Notes under the pieces: model-generated
What the model was told of the DNA's origin: nothing
Databases searched by the model: none
Seen by the model: only the letters and a program-made list of their open reading frames with translations
DNA from: Lentibacillus kapialis
Lineage (GTDB): Bacteria > Bacillota > Bacilli > Bacillales > Amphibacillaceae
DNA: 47,925 nt
NCBI RefSeq assembly: GCF_014646635.1
Contig: NZ_BMNQ01000021.1
Span: 1 to 47,925, forward strand
Reading direction: 5' to 3'
Shown here: positions 35,559 through 43,797 of the stretch, piece after piece
Layout of the letters: each line of letters begins with the position of its first letter
Numbering within the stretch: the stretch's first letter is position 1
Program-made: the position numbers and the translations under genes

Positions 35559-36731
35559 TTACTCATTTTTTAAAACCTCAAGCACCATACTTGCTACAAA
35601 AGCTCCTCTAACTGCAATATCGTCTGTATTAATATATTCCTTGCCTGGCTGATGCGCGAAGTCCCCACTCATTCCCATACCATCAAGAGTTGGAGAACCA
35701 ACAGACGCAGTGAAATTACCATCAGTTCCCGCTCTTCCCACAAATCCTTCCATCTCCAAATCAAACTTTTCCCCAACCTTTTTGGCCCTCTCATAAAGGG
35801 CTTTGTGTACAGGATCTTTTTCATCAAAAGGCGGTTTTTCTATCCCTCCTTTAGTTGTTATTTTTACCTCAGGGTTATATGGCTTTAGATTTTGAAACTG
35901 GGAATCGAACTTTTTTGCAATTTCGGCTGATGAGAATCTGGCATCTATAGTAAGCTCTCCAACACCTGGTACAGTGGGCCAGCCAGTATTACCGCTATTA
36001 AAGCTAGTACAGGCAATTGTTACATCCTTTTCAAGATCAGTAAGGCTTTCCAGGTAAATAGCCTGCTGTGCAAGTTCTTTTAACCCACTTTCCGCATTTT
36101 CGGGTTCTTGACCGGAATGCGCTGGTCTCCCCTCTGCAATAAATGTATAGTTCCCCCGAGCATAGCGTCCGATTGTTAATAGACCAGAGTAGTCTCCAAA
36201 AGTAGGCTCCATAACAAATGAAGCTTTGCTCTTTTTGGCTAACTCCTTATAATGCATGTGTGATGAAGGGCTACCCGCTTCTTCATCGGAAGTTAATAAA
36301 AATACAATTTTTTTGTTTTCAGGTAACAAACTAAGCTCCTTTAGTGCTTTTGCAACCATAAAAACCTGTACAATTCCCCCCTTCATATCAAATACACCTG
36401 GCCCCCATACTTTTGTATCCTCTTGTTCCCACAGGCTCCCAAATGCACCCTTTTCATAAACAGTATCATAGTGACCCACAAAAAGTACCTGCTCATCACC
36501 ATCTCCTAATTCCATTAGAAGATGGTCTCCGTAGCGACTGTCATTACTTGGTACAATACTGCATGTAAAACCTATTTTTGAAAAACTTCTTTCAAAATAA
36601 TCCCTGCATTTTTTAAGATCTTCCTTGTTGCCTTCAGTCGGTGATTCTAAAGTCACGGCTTCCTTTAACATTTCCATAAATTCATCAGTATGTTTTTTCA
36701 TAAATTCTAAAAGCATTTTTTCTTCTGACAT
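35559..36731 (-). CDS. M20 family metallopeptidase (glutamate carboxypeptidase-like)
   Basis: It is a zinc hydrolase of 390 residues that cleaves the amide of an N-acyl amino acid or dipeptide. Metal and catalytic motifs are in order: VGHYDTV, GPGVFDMKGG, the catalytic pair DEEAG, an EPTFGDYSG segment and the C-terminal FAHQPGKEYI histidine region. The dimerisation domain contains RPAHSGQEPENAESG. GGGAG precedes ATG. It lies between two SSS symporter units and may process the compound they import, for example a beta-alanyl or glutamyl conjugate (speculation). The family cannot be narrowed further by eye. Confidence 0.88.
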   Translation of the reverse strand: MSEEKMLLEFMKKHTDEFMEMLKEAVTLESPTEGNKEDLKKCRDYFERSFSKIGFTCSIVPSNDSRYGDHLLMELGDGDEQVLFVGHYDTVYEKGAFGSLWEQEDTKVWGPGVFDMKGGIVQVFMVAKALKELSLLPENKKIVFLLTSDEEAGSPSSHMHYKELAKKSKASFVMEPTFGDYSGLLTIGRYARGNYTFIAEGRPAHSGQEPENAESGLKELAQQAIYLESLTDLEKDVTIACTSFNSGNTGWPTVPGVGELTIDARFSSAEIAKKFDSQFQNLKPYNPEVKITTKGGIEKPPFDEKDPVHKALYERAKKVGEKFDLEMEGFVGRAGTDGNFTASVGSPTLDGMGMSGDFAHQPGKEYINTDDIAVRGAFVASMVLEVLKNE

Positions 36732-36933
36732 TAAACTCTCTCCCTTTCTAAGAGTTCTGGCACATTAACTTGAGCAAAACGACAAGGGCTTCCTTTCCTT
36801 ACTTGTTAGGTTTTTATCTGGGTGAATTATTAATTTCCGTTCTTATTACAAAGCATTGATAGATGCAGCATTTATCACGAATTTGCGGATTTATTCTTAA
36901 CCTCTCAGTGTGAAGATTGGACAAGGGGCCATT

Positions 36934-38439
36934 TTATAAAGCTTTCTCCTCATTAGCTTCCTGCATTCCTTCTTCCTTATTTTTAAACGCTGTTAGTGCT
37001 TCATCAAATCTTTCAACTACTTTTTCATTTCTTGGGACAGTAGCTAAGCTGACCGCTATAAACAGCACGGTATTAAGTGCAAGTCCCCACATCGCAGGAT
37101 CAAGACCCAACGGACTGGTCAACCCAGGTATAAAAGTTAAAATCACCGTTAAACCAACACCACCAATTAACCCGAAGATAGCACCACTGGCATTGGACCT
37201 TTTCCAAAAAAGAGCTCCTAATGTCGGCACAATAAGTTGTGCTGTTCCACCAAATGCGACTAACCCTATCGTTACAAGAACTCCTGGAACAAATAGTGCC
37301 ATGAAGTAAGCAATTATAGAAAAAATGAGGATGGCGTACCTCGAAACTTTTGTCAATTTCTTATCTGAAGCTTTAGGATTTTTATATCTCTGATAAAAAT
37401 CCTTTGTAATAACGGTTGAAACTGCATGGATTTGACTGTTAGATGTAGACATTGCTGCTGCAGCCCCCCCGGCTAAAATCAATGCAGCCAAAACCAATGG
37501 CATGTATTCCGTAACCATAATTGGTAAAACCTGGTCTGCATTTTCAATTCCAGGCATCTTCAAAACGCCTGTCCAGCTTATTAAAACAGAACCTAAATAA
37601 GTGACAGCTACCAAGGCTATTAAAAATGGCATCAAATTAAATAGCTGGCCATCCTTGACTGCGTACATGCGCAACCAAAGTTGGGGGCCCATTAAAGCAC
37701 CAAGTGCAGTGACAACACACAAAGAAATCCATGTTGAAAATCCAGCTGTTCCATCTGGGCCAGGCAGGGTCAGGTGCTCCGGATGCAAACGCTGCATTTC
37801 ATTAAACATGGAAATTGGGCCTCCGACTAAGTCGGATATATAGATACCACTCAAAAGTAGACCAAAGAATAAAATTGCACCATATATAATATCCGTCCAG
37901 GCTATCGCTCTAATACCACCAACCCAAACGTATACAATTATAACTGCGTAGAAGAGAAATGCTGCCAGCCAAAAAGGAATAACCCCACCTGAAGCAACTT
38001 CTATCAGATAGGCACCTCCAGTTAACTGAATCTGTAAATAAGGGATTGTGAAAATAGTGACAACTGCTCCGACAATGATTCGAACTTGTTCATTATCGTA
38101 AAAATCACCCAAAAAATCAGAAGGTGTAACATAATCAAATTTTTTTCCCAGATACCATACTCTTTTTCCAACTATGTAGTACAGATATCCAAAAAGAACA
38201 TTCCATGCAAAGGCGGTTAAATATACTGGTCCTTCTGTATAAAATGAAGCATTCGAACCTAAAAAAGCAAAAGAACTCCACCATGTAGCTGCCACAGTAA
38301 AGAAAGCAGCAACAGAACCCATATTTCTACCTTGGATAAAAAAATCACTGCTCGAATTGTTTGACCTGGCAGCTGCTATAAAGCCTACTATCAATGGAAT
38401 AAACATAAATAGAAAAATAATAAATACTCCGGCTGACAT
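36934..38439 (-). CDS. Sodium:solute symporter (SSS), third copy
   Basis: It is a sodium-coupled transporter of 501 residues with about 13 helices. Marks are FFIQGRNMGSVAAFFTVAATWWSSFAFLGS near the N terminus and AAAMSTSNSQIHAVSTVITKDFYQRY in the TM8 region. GGGGAGG precedes the ATG. Its start is 31 bases after a 71-residue membrane protein gene. An imperfect cre box is present upstream of that gene. The sequence differs clearly from the other two SSS proteins here, so they are not recent duplicates. Confidence 0.9.
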   Translation of the reverse strand: MSAGVFIIFLFMFIPLIVGFIAAARSNNSSSDFFIQGRNMGSVAAFFTVAATWWSSFAFLGSNASFYTEGPVYLTAFAWNVLFGYLYYIVGKRVWYLGKKFDYVTPSDFLGDFYDNEQVRIIVGAVVTIFTIPYLQIQLTGGAYLIEVASGGVIPFWLAAFLFYAVIIVYVWVGGIRAIAWTDIIYGAILFFGLLLSGIYISDLVGGPISMFNEMQRLHPEHLTLPGPDGTAGFSTWISLCVVTALGALMGPQLWLRMYAVKDGQLFNLMPFLIALVAVTYLGSVLISWTGVLKMPGIENADQVLPIMVTEYMPLVLAALILAGGAAAAMSTSNSQIHAVSTVITKDFYQRYKNPKASDKKLTKVSRYAILIFSIIAYFMALFVPGVLVTIGLVAFGGTAQLIVPTLGALFWKRSNASGAIFGLIGGVGLTVILTFIPGLTSPLGLDPAMWGLALNTVLFIAVSLATVPRNEKVVERFDEALTAFKNKEEGMQEANEEKAL

Positions 38440-38470
38440 AAGTGTACCTCCCCATTAAAAGACTGAACTA

Positions 38471-38686
38471 TTAAATAGAATTTTTCTTTCCCCATTTTTT
38501 TATATAAGCGATCAGGAAAATAATTGTACAAAACAGCCACCAAAATAGTACCCAAAAAACTAAAAGAGGCAGTCCAAAAATCATTGGTTCAATATTATTG
38601 GCCAGTAATACAATTGGTGTCTCTAACATAATCAAGCCAAAAATGATTGTTGCATGGAAAAAAACTGTACTTCTCCTATTTTTCAT
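38471..38686 (-). CDS. 71-residue DUF3311-like membrane protein
   Basis: Two membrane helices (about 9-28 and 36-61) flank the motif IFGLPLLVFWVLFWWLF, which resembles the DUF3311 family of small proteins encoded before SSS symporters. GAGGGAG lies seven bases before ATG. It is immediately upstream of, and co-directional with, the third SSS gene, so it is a likely accessory subunit. Confidence 0.78.
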   Translation of the reverse strand: MKNRRSTVFFHATIIFGLIMLETPIVLLANNIEPMIFGLPLLVFWVLFWWLFCTIIFLIAYIKKWGKKNSI

Positions 38687-38773
38687 AGATTATCTCCCTC
38701 AAAATTATTTATTAACTTGAAATAGAACTAATAGCTGTAAAATCACCTGATAATTTGAAGCTGGAAAAATGTT

Positions 38774-38787
38774 ATTAAGCGCTTTCA
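38774..38787 (-). promoter_or_regulatory. Imperfect cre box upstream of the third SSS unit
   Basis: On the minus strand TGAAAGCGCTTAAT matches the cre consensus at 12 of 14 positions, including the central CG, about 90 bases before the 71-residue protein gene. Confidence 0.45.
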
Positions 38788-39283
38788 TTTTCTCATTTTT
38801 AGTCCTTTGCGTTCTTCATTGATATGCAGTTGAACATCCTTTCATGTAATTGAATCGATTTATAAATAAGTATGAATATTTTGATTCATATTATCATTAG
38901 ACACATTGTTCAGAATATCTGTTTATTATTAAACAACATGTTAATATCAATTGATTTGGCATAACTACAGTATTTCCCTCGTATGCTTGCCAACACTACT
39001 TTCGCTGCTTTACAGGCAACAGACAAGAAAATGGTAGATTAACGCTGGTACTATTATATTGAGAAGCGACCGTGCAATCATTTATCTTAGAAATTGTGTA
39101 GTTACTTGGCAAAGGCTTTATGAAACCAAGTAATCGTCTGCCTTGGAGATTCCTACTAAGGCATATTATATTTCGGAAGGTAGAATAAAGGAGTAGACTA
39201 TTCGGGTAACAGTATGGTCCTACCTGTGCTAAAGGAAAACAGAATTCCCCTTAGTTTGGAGATCGTGCATAGTTATCTTTTAC

Positions 39284-39328
39284 AAATGGTTAAAAGAAAT
39301 TTAAGTGATAAATTTCTTTTAACCATTT
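39284..39328. terminator. Perfect 20-bp palindrome, possible terminator
   Basis: The arms 39284-39303 and 39309-39328 (AAATGGTTAAAAGAAATTTA and its exact complement) surround a 5-base loop, 23 bases after the stop of the leftward amidohydrolase gene. The arms are A/T-rich and no clean T-run follows, so a terminator is likely but not certain. Confidence 0.6.
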
Positions 39329-39351
39329 GACGTGAGTCACAATGTGTCATT

Positions 39352-40593
39352 TTACTTTGTCGCTAATCCCAAAACTGTTTGCAGCATAACATTAACCCCG
39401 TTCTCACAATCCTCCCATGATGTCAATTCATCTTCCGCATGGCTTTTACCATTTACACTTGGTACAAATATCATGGCGGTTGGATTATAGGTTGAAATAA
39501 ACTGTGCATCATGTCCAGCACCACTTACCATTCGCTTATAGGAATATCCGATATTTTTTGCCGATTGTTCCAGTGAATTGACAATATGCTCATCAAACCA
39601 TACTGTATTCCGATTCCATTGTTTAGTTGTTTTCACGTCACATTTTTCCTTACCCGACGATTCCGGGAGCCCCTGAATAATTTCCTCTACTTGCCTGATA
39701 GTTTTGCCATCTTGATGTCTTGCCTCCAAGGTAAACACCACTTTATTGGGTATGATGGTATGAATATTTGGACTTACATTCATTCTGCCTATCGTATAAA
39801 CCAACTTATCATCCAGCTTTTTCATTTTCTCACGTATTTCAGTGATCAAGTTATTAGCAGCAAACAATGCATCTTTTCGTATTGGCATTGGCGTTGTACC
39901 TGCATGGTCGGAATCACCGTTTACCTCGATTTCATAGTTAACCATGCCAACGACACCCTCAACGACACCAATCTGCAGCGATTCACTTTCTAATACAGGC
40001 CCCTGCTCAATGTGTAATTCTAAAAAAGCGGCTGCATCTTTTAAGCGATTCTCTTCTTTCCCTTCAAAACCACTGTTTTTGAGCGCTTCTCCAAATGTAA
40101 CGCCTTCCGAATCCGTCGACCCCAGCATGGCCGTTTTATCAAAATGTCCGGAAAGTACACCGGAAGACATCATCGCGGGTTCAAATCGTGCACCTTCTTC
40201 ATTGGTAATATTAGCAACCACAATGGGTACTTCCGGCTTGATGTCATGTTCGACAATTGTCCGGACCACTTCCAACCCGGTTAAAACACCAAGCACACCG
40301 TCAAAACGTCCACCTTTTTTTACGGAATCCAAATGCGATCCTATAACAATTGGAGGCTGATCATTATCTTTTCCTGGCAGTGTTGCATACATGTTGGCCA
40401 AATCATCACATATGACTGACATGCCAAGTTTTTCACACTCAGATTGGAAATGCTTCCTGACTTTAAGATCTATTTCGGATAGTGCTAAACGTGTAACGCC
40501 ATTGTTATCAGTCCTGCCAAAATCAGCATAATCCTCTAACTTATTTTTTAGTCGTTCTCTATTGATTAATACCTTTTGTTTTTCCACTAGCAT
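39352..40593 (-). CDS. Zn-dependent N-carbamoyl amidohydrolase (probable N-carbamoyl-beta-alanine amidohydrolase)
   Basis: It hydrolyses an N-carbamoyl amino acid to the amino acid, CO2 and ammonia. It has 413 residues of the hydantoinase/carbamoylase family within the M20 clan. Metal ligands and catalytic acid appear in order: GSHLDSVKKGGRFDGVLG (His and bridging Asp), ANITNEEGARF, LELHIEQGPVLE and the C-terminal GKSHAEDE. The dimer domain has DSDHAGTTPMPIRKDA. The same fold includes allantoate amidohydrolase and L-carbamoylase. Dihydropyrimidinase and PreTA upstream make N-carbamoyl-beta-alanine the best substrate guess. GGGGG precedes the ATG. Confidence 0.9.
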   Translation of the reverse strand: MLVEKQKVLINRERLKNKLEDYADFGRTDNNGVTRLALSEIDLKVRKHFQSECEKLGMSVICDDLANMYATLPGKDNDQPPIVIGSHLDSVKKGGRFDGVLGVLTGLEVVRTIVEHDIKPEVPIVVANITNEEGARFEPAMMSSGVLSGHFDKTAMLGSTDSEGVTFGEALKNSGFEGKEENRLKDAAAFLELHIEQGPVLESESLQIGVVEGVVGMVNYEIEVNGDSDHAGTTPMPIRKDALFAANNLITEIREKMKKLDDKLVYTIGRMNVSPNIHTIIPNKVVFTLEARHQDGKTIRQVEEIIQGLPESSGKEKCDVKTTKQWNRNTVWFDEHIVNSLEQSAKNIGYSYKRMVSGAGHDAQFISTYNPTAMIFVPSVNGKSHAEDELTSWEDCENGVNVMLQTVLGLATK

Positions 40594-40622
40594 TCATCCC
40601 CCACTATTTTTTAATTTTTCAT

Positions 40623-40832
40623 TTATTTATATTGCTGGATATATAATGTAGCAAAATACTTTCTGCTATCCGGATGGGTCAGTAGTAGTGTTTTTTTCTC
40701 AAACGTCATTTTATTTTCAAATACAACCACATCTCCGTCAAATGTGCCTTTGGAACTAGTCATGACGTACCCTTTTTTAATTAGATTATCTATTTCTTGT
40801 TTCTCTGATTGTAAAGCAGCATTGTTTGACAT
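40623..40832 (-). CDS. Hypothetical protein, 69 residues, in the pyrimidine operon
   Basis: I do not recognise a family. A strong GGAGGGAGG site precedes ATG, and the gene sits between the NCS1 permease and the amidohydrolase with gaps of about 30 bases, so it looks like a true operon member. It is soluble, with a short helix (LQSEKQEIDNLIKKGY) followed by beta-like segments (GDVVVFENKMTFEKKTLLLTHP) and an aromatic end (FATLYIQQYK). A regulatory or binding role is possible; nothing more can be said. Confidence 0.7.
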   Translation of the reverse strand: MSNNAALQSEKQEIDNLIKKGYVMTSSKGTFDGDVVVFENKMTFEKKTLLLTHPDSRKYFATLYIQQYK

Positions 40833-40859
40833 CGTAGTATTGCCTCCCTCCTTTACCGG

Positions 40860-42332
40860 TTAACCCGTTATTTCTTCGTTACTATCTCTATTTTCATCAT
40901 CAATCACCCAATCGCGTCCAACGGTAATCCCCAAATACTTTTCGTCATTCGGATCTTCTATTTCCGCCTGACGAAACTTTTTGAAGTACCAATACCTAGC
41001 CAACACATAGTAAATGGCTCCTGCTAATACAAAGCCTACGATAAACGAATAGTCCATAAAAATAATGGCTACAATACCACCGATTACCCAAGCAATCATA
41101 CCGGCAGCGTTCACGCCGCCATGGAACTTAAATTGCCCCCCATGCCGATAAAGTTCCTGTACATTTACCCTTCGCTTGCGCAACAAATAATAATCAGCAA
41201 CGAGAATTCCGCTTATTGCTGATAAGACGGCTCCAAAGAATAGCAACGCTTCCGTTAATATTTCATAGACACTCCATGGTTGAATAATTGTTCCCACTAT
41301 CCCTACAACAAATACCGCAATCGCATTTGTTGCTTTCGGTCCCAGTGCATTTGAGAAAATAGCAGCAGCAGGTACAATATTAGCAGCTGTATTTGTTGAC
41401 CACTGTGTCAGTACAATCATAAGAAGCAGCATTGCCAGCATCCATCCGGAAGCTGTCTCCTCCAAAGCAAGAACCGGATTGGAACTGCCTGCGACCATAA
41501 ATGCTGCCGCACCAATTATAATCATAAACGTTTCCGTCAATGGCATGGCGATTAAACTACCGATTAAATTGGTTCTGTTTCGTTTAAACCAATTTCTTTC
41601 ATATTTGGGTGCTTTAAAAAAACGTGAAATAGTCGGAATATCACACCCTAACGTCGCCCAAAAACCCATATTAGCAAAGATGACAATTACAAAAGCCGTA
41701 ACTGCCGCCCCACCTGTAACCGGACTTTCTGCCCAAGCCCAAACATTTCCGCCTTGTTCGATAATATCTGCCGCTAAAGTTTGATAAATAATTAGGGATA
41801 AAATAATGATAATTGGAGCAGCAAAGTCAGCAAAACGTTCGACCCATTTTATACCAGATGCAGTATTAATCAGCTGTACAAGGGCAAATACGATATAACA
41901 TAATAACCAGTTGTCAAATCCCGGATTGATCGTATGAATGATCGAATTGATCGCGGTTGAACCGAAATATGTATTTAACCCAAACCAAAAAGATGCTGTG
42001 ATTGCTCGTGCTAATGAAGGAATATGGGTACCCACGATACCAAAGGGTGCACGCATATAAACCGGGAAAGACAAACCATGTTCAACCCCGATATCTCCGA
42101 CAATCGAAATAAATCCGCCAACCGCAACGCAACCTATCAAGGTAGCCAGTACTACCCAAGGCAAGGAAATACTCTCAACTCCGGAAGCACCAATGTCAAA
42201 GGTTGCTAAAAGTATGGCCATCCCAATCCACATTGCAAAAAATCCGACAATCCCTATTTTCCTATTATTATGACTGATCGGAAGTAAATCCGGTGACTTT
42301 AGGTACGAGTTGTTTGTATTGGTCTTTACCAT
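40860..42332 (-). CDS. NCS1 family nucleobase permease
   Basis: It is a membrane symporter of 490 residues, about 12 helices, for uracil, allantoin, hydantoin or a related base. Family marks are LPISHNNRKIGIVGFFAMWIG, SFPVYMRAPFGIVGTHIPSLARA, SFWFGLNTYFGS and VLTQWSTNTAANIVPAA. AAAGGGG precedes ATG. It lies between PreA and the carbamoyl amidohydrolase in a pyrimidine catabolic cluster, so uracil or thymine is the likeliest cargo. PucI-type allantoin transport is the main alternative, but no allantoinase is seen. Confidence 0.9.
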   Translation of the reverse strand: MVKTNTNNSYLKSPDLLPISHNNRKIGIVGFFAMWIGMAILLATFDIGASGVESISLPWVVLATLIGCVAVGGFISIVGDIGVEHGLSFPVYMRAPFGIVGTHIPSLARAITASFWFGLNTYFGSTAINSIIHTINPGFDNWLLCYIVFALVQLINTASGIKWVERFADFAAPIIIILSLIIYQTLAADIIEQGGNVWAWAESPVTGGAAVTAFVIVIFANMGFWATLGCDIPTISRFFKAPKYERNWFKRNRTNLIGSLIAMPLTETFMIIIGAAAFMVAGSSNPVLALEETASGWMLAMLLLMIVLTQWSTNTAANIVPAAAIFSNALGPKATNAIAVFVVGIVGTIIQPWSVYEILTEALLFFGAVLSAISGILVADYYLLRKRRVNVQELYRHGGQFKFHGGVNAAGMIAWVIGGIVAIIFMDYSFIVGFVLAGAIYYVLARYWYFKKFRQAEIEDPNDEKYLGITVGRDWVIDDENRDSNEEITG

Positions 42333-42366
42333 TATTAAACCCCTTTTAATTTATTGAGGACGGTGA

Positions 42367-42397
42367 AGCTGTTTGATTTTAAATTGGCCAAACAGCT
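42367..42397. other. Hairpin between the preA and permease genes
   Basis: AGCTGTTTG (42367-42375) pairs with CAAACAGCT (42389-42397). There is no T-run on the transcribed strand, so it may be an mRNA processing or attenuating structure in the 166-base gap. Confidence 0.5.
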
Positions 42398-42498
42398 CAA
42401 CTCCTCGAAACAGAACTTTAACTCAACAAATCTCCCACCTTTTCGTCTTCTTTTTAATGGCTACTCTGGCACAAGAGGTGATATTTAGCACTCAGCCG

Positions 42499-43767
42499 CT
42501 ATTTACTATTAAGCACTTGTAAAGCAGACTCCCGCTGATTCCAGGACATTGGCGGTTCGGTCGGCTCCAAATCTATCATATCGATTGCTCCTTCAACTGG
42601 ACAAACGATTGCACAAAGATTACATCCGACACAATCATCCTCCCTAACCTCCAAATATTCCTTTCCATTTCCATCCACAAGCATATCAATACACTGATGG
42701 GCTGTATCCTCGCAGGCGATATGACACTTATTACAATTAATACAAATATCATTATTAATACGAGCGACCATTCGATGATTTAAATCCAATTCGCTCCAAT
42801 CTGTATATTTCTCAACCGATTTACCCACCAATTCACTTACAGAAGCAACCCCTTTATCATCCAAGTAATTACTTAAGCCCTCTGTCAAGTCATCGATAAT
42901 ACTAAATCCATGATGCATGGCTGCTGTACAAACCTGTACGTTTCCGGATCCCATCAGCATAAATTCAACAGTGTCCTGCCATGTGGAAATGCCGCCTATT
43001 CCTGAAATCGGAATGTTAAATTCCGGTTGCCGCGCACATTCTCCAATCATATTCAGGGCAATCGGTTTAACTGCTGGCCCTGAGTATCCACCATGGGCTC
43101 CCATTCCATTCACATTAGGTGTTGTATTCCATGTGTCGAGATCTACACCCATTAAACTATTGATAGTATTAATCATACTTACTGCATCGGCCCCACCACG
43201 CTCTGCAGCTTTTGCCGTTGCGGTTATATCTGTAATATTCGGTGTCAGTTTAGTAATGACTGGTACTTCTGCAACCTCCTTCGCGTACAACGTTGACTTT
43301 TCCACCAAGTCGGGATGCTGCCCGACCGCTGAGCCCATTCCACGTTCAGACATACCATGCGGGCAACCAAGATTTAATTCAAATCCGTCTACTCCGACAT
43401 CTTGAACCCGTTTTACAATTTCGTGGAATTTATCCCGCTGTGGCTCCACCATTAATGAAGCAATAATAGCCCTATCGGGAAAACGCTTCTTTGTTTCGTA
43501 AATTTCTTTTAAATTCTCTTCAATTGGCCGATCAGATACTAATTCAATATTATTAAAACCTGCTACACGCTGACCATTAAAGTGATGCGCACCAAAACGG
43601 GAAGTAACGTTCAGCACCGGCTCACACAGCGTTTTCCATACAGCCCCACCCCACCCGGCTTCAAATGCACGCTGCACTTGATAACCTGTATTCGTTGGTG
43701 GTGCGGATGCAAGCCAATAGGGATTGGGGGATTTAATCCCAGCAAAATTGATACTAATATCAGCCAT
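42499..43767 (-). CDS. preA: NAD-dependent dihydropyrimidine dehydrogenase, subunit PreA
   Basis: It is the FMN/iron-sulfur catalytic subunit that reduces uracil or thymine to the dihydro form. It has 422 residues from ATG 43767, six bases after GGGAGG; an earlier in-frame ATG overlaps that site. A dihydroorotate-dehydrogenase-like barrel begins DISINFAGIKSPNPYWLASAPP and contains FELNLGCPHGMSERGMGSAVGQ and ITKLTPNITD. Two C-terminal 4Fe-4S motifs are CINCNKCHIACEDTAHQC and CVGCNLCAIVCPVEGA. It follows the PreT gene by 30 bases; the two form the complex. Confidence 0.94.
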   Translation of the reverse strand: MADISINFAGIKSPNPYWLASAPPTNTGYQVQRAFEAGWGGAVWKTLCEPVLNVTSRFGAHHFNGQRVAGFNNIELVSDRPIEENLKEIYETKKRFPDRAIIASLMVEPQRDKFHEIVKRVQDVGVDGFELNLGCPHGMSERGMGSAVGQHPDLVEKSTLYAKEVAEVPVITKLTPNITDITATAKAAERGGADAVSMINTINSLMGVDLDTWNTTPNVNGMGAHGGYSGPAVKPIALNMIGECARQPEFNIPISGIGGISTWQDTVEFMLMGSGNVQVCTAAMHHGFSIIDDLTEGLSNYLDDKGVASVSELVGKSVEKYTDWSELDLNHRMVARINNDICINCNKCHIACEDTAHQCIDMLVDGNGKEYLEVREDDCVGCNLCAIVCPVEGAIDMIDLEPTEPPMSWNQRESALQVLNSK

Positions 43768-43797
43768 TTTCATCCTCCCTTACTATAAATTCCAACT

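Larger units (their letters stand above)
38687..39351. other. 665-base intergenic region with hairpins
   Basis: I see no gene. The left end holds the upstream region of the third SSS unit with a cre-like box. The middle has a string of short hairpins: TTACTTGG/CCAAGTAA (39102-39133), GCCTTGG/CTAAGGC (39140-39162) and AGGTAG/CTACCT (39178-39225). The right end has a perfect 20-bp palindrome. It could contain an unrecognised structured RNA or decayed mobile DNA. Confidence 0.5.

Noticed and set aside
36934-38439. Recent duplication among the three SSS symporters
   Set aside because: Their sequences and small partner proteins differ too much to be recent copies.
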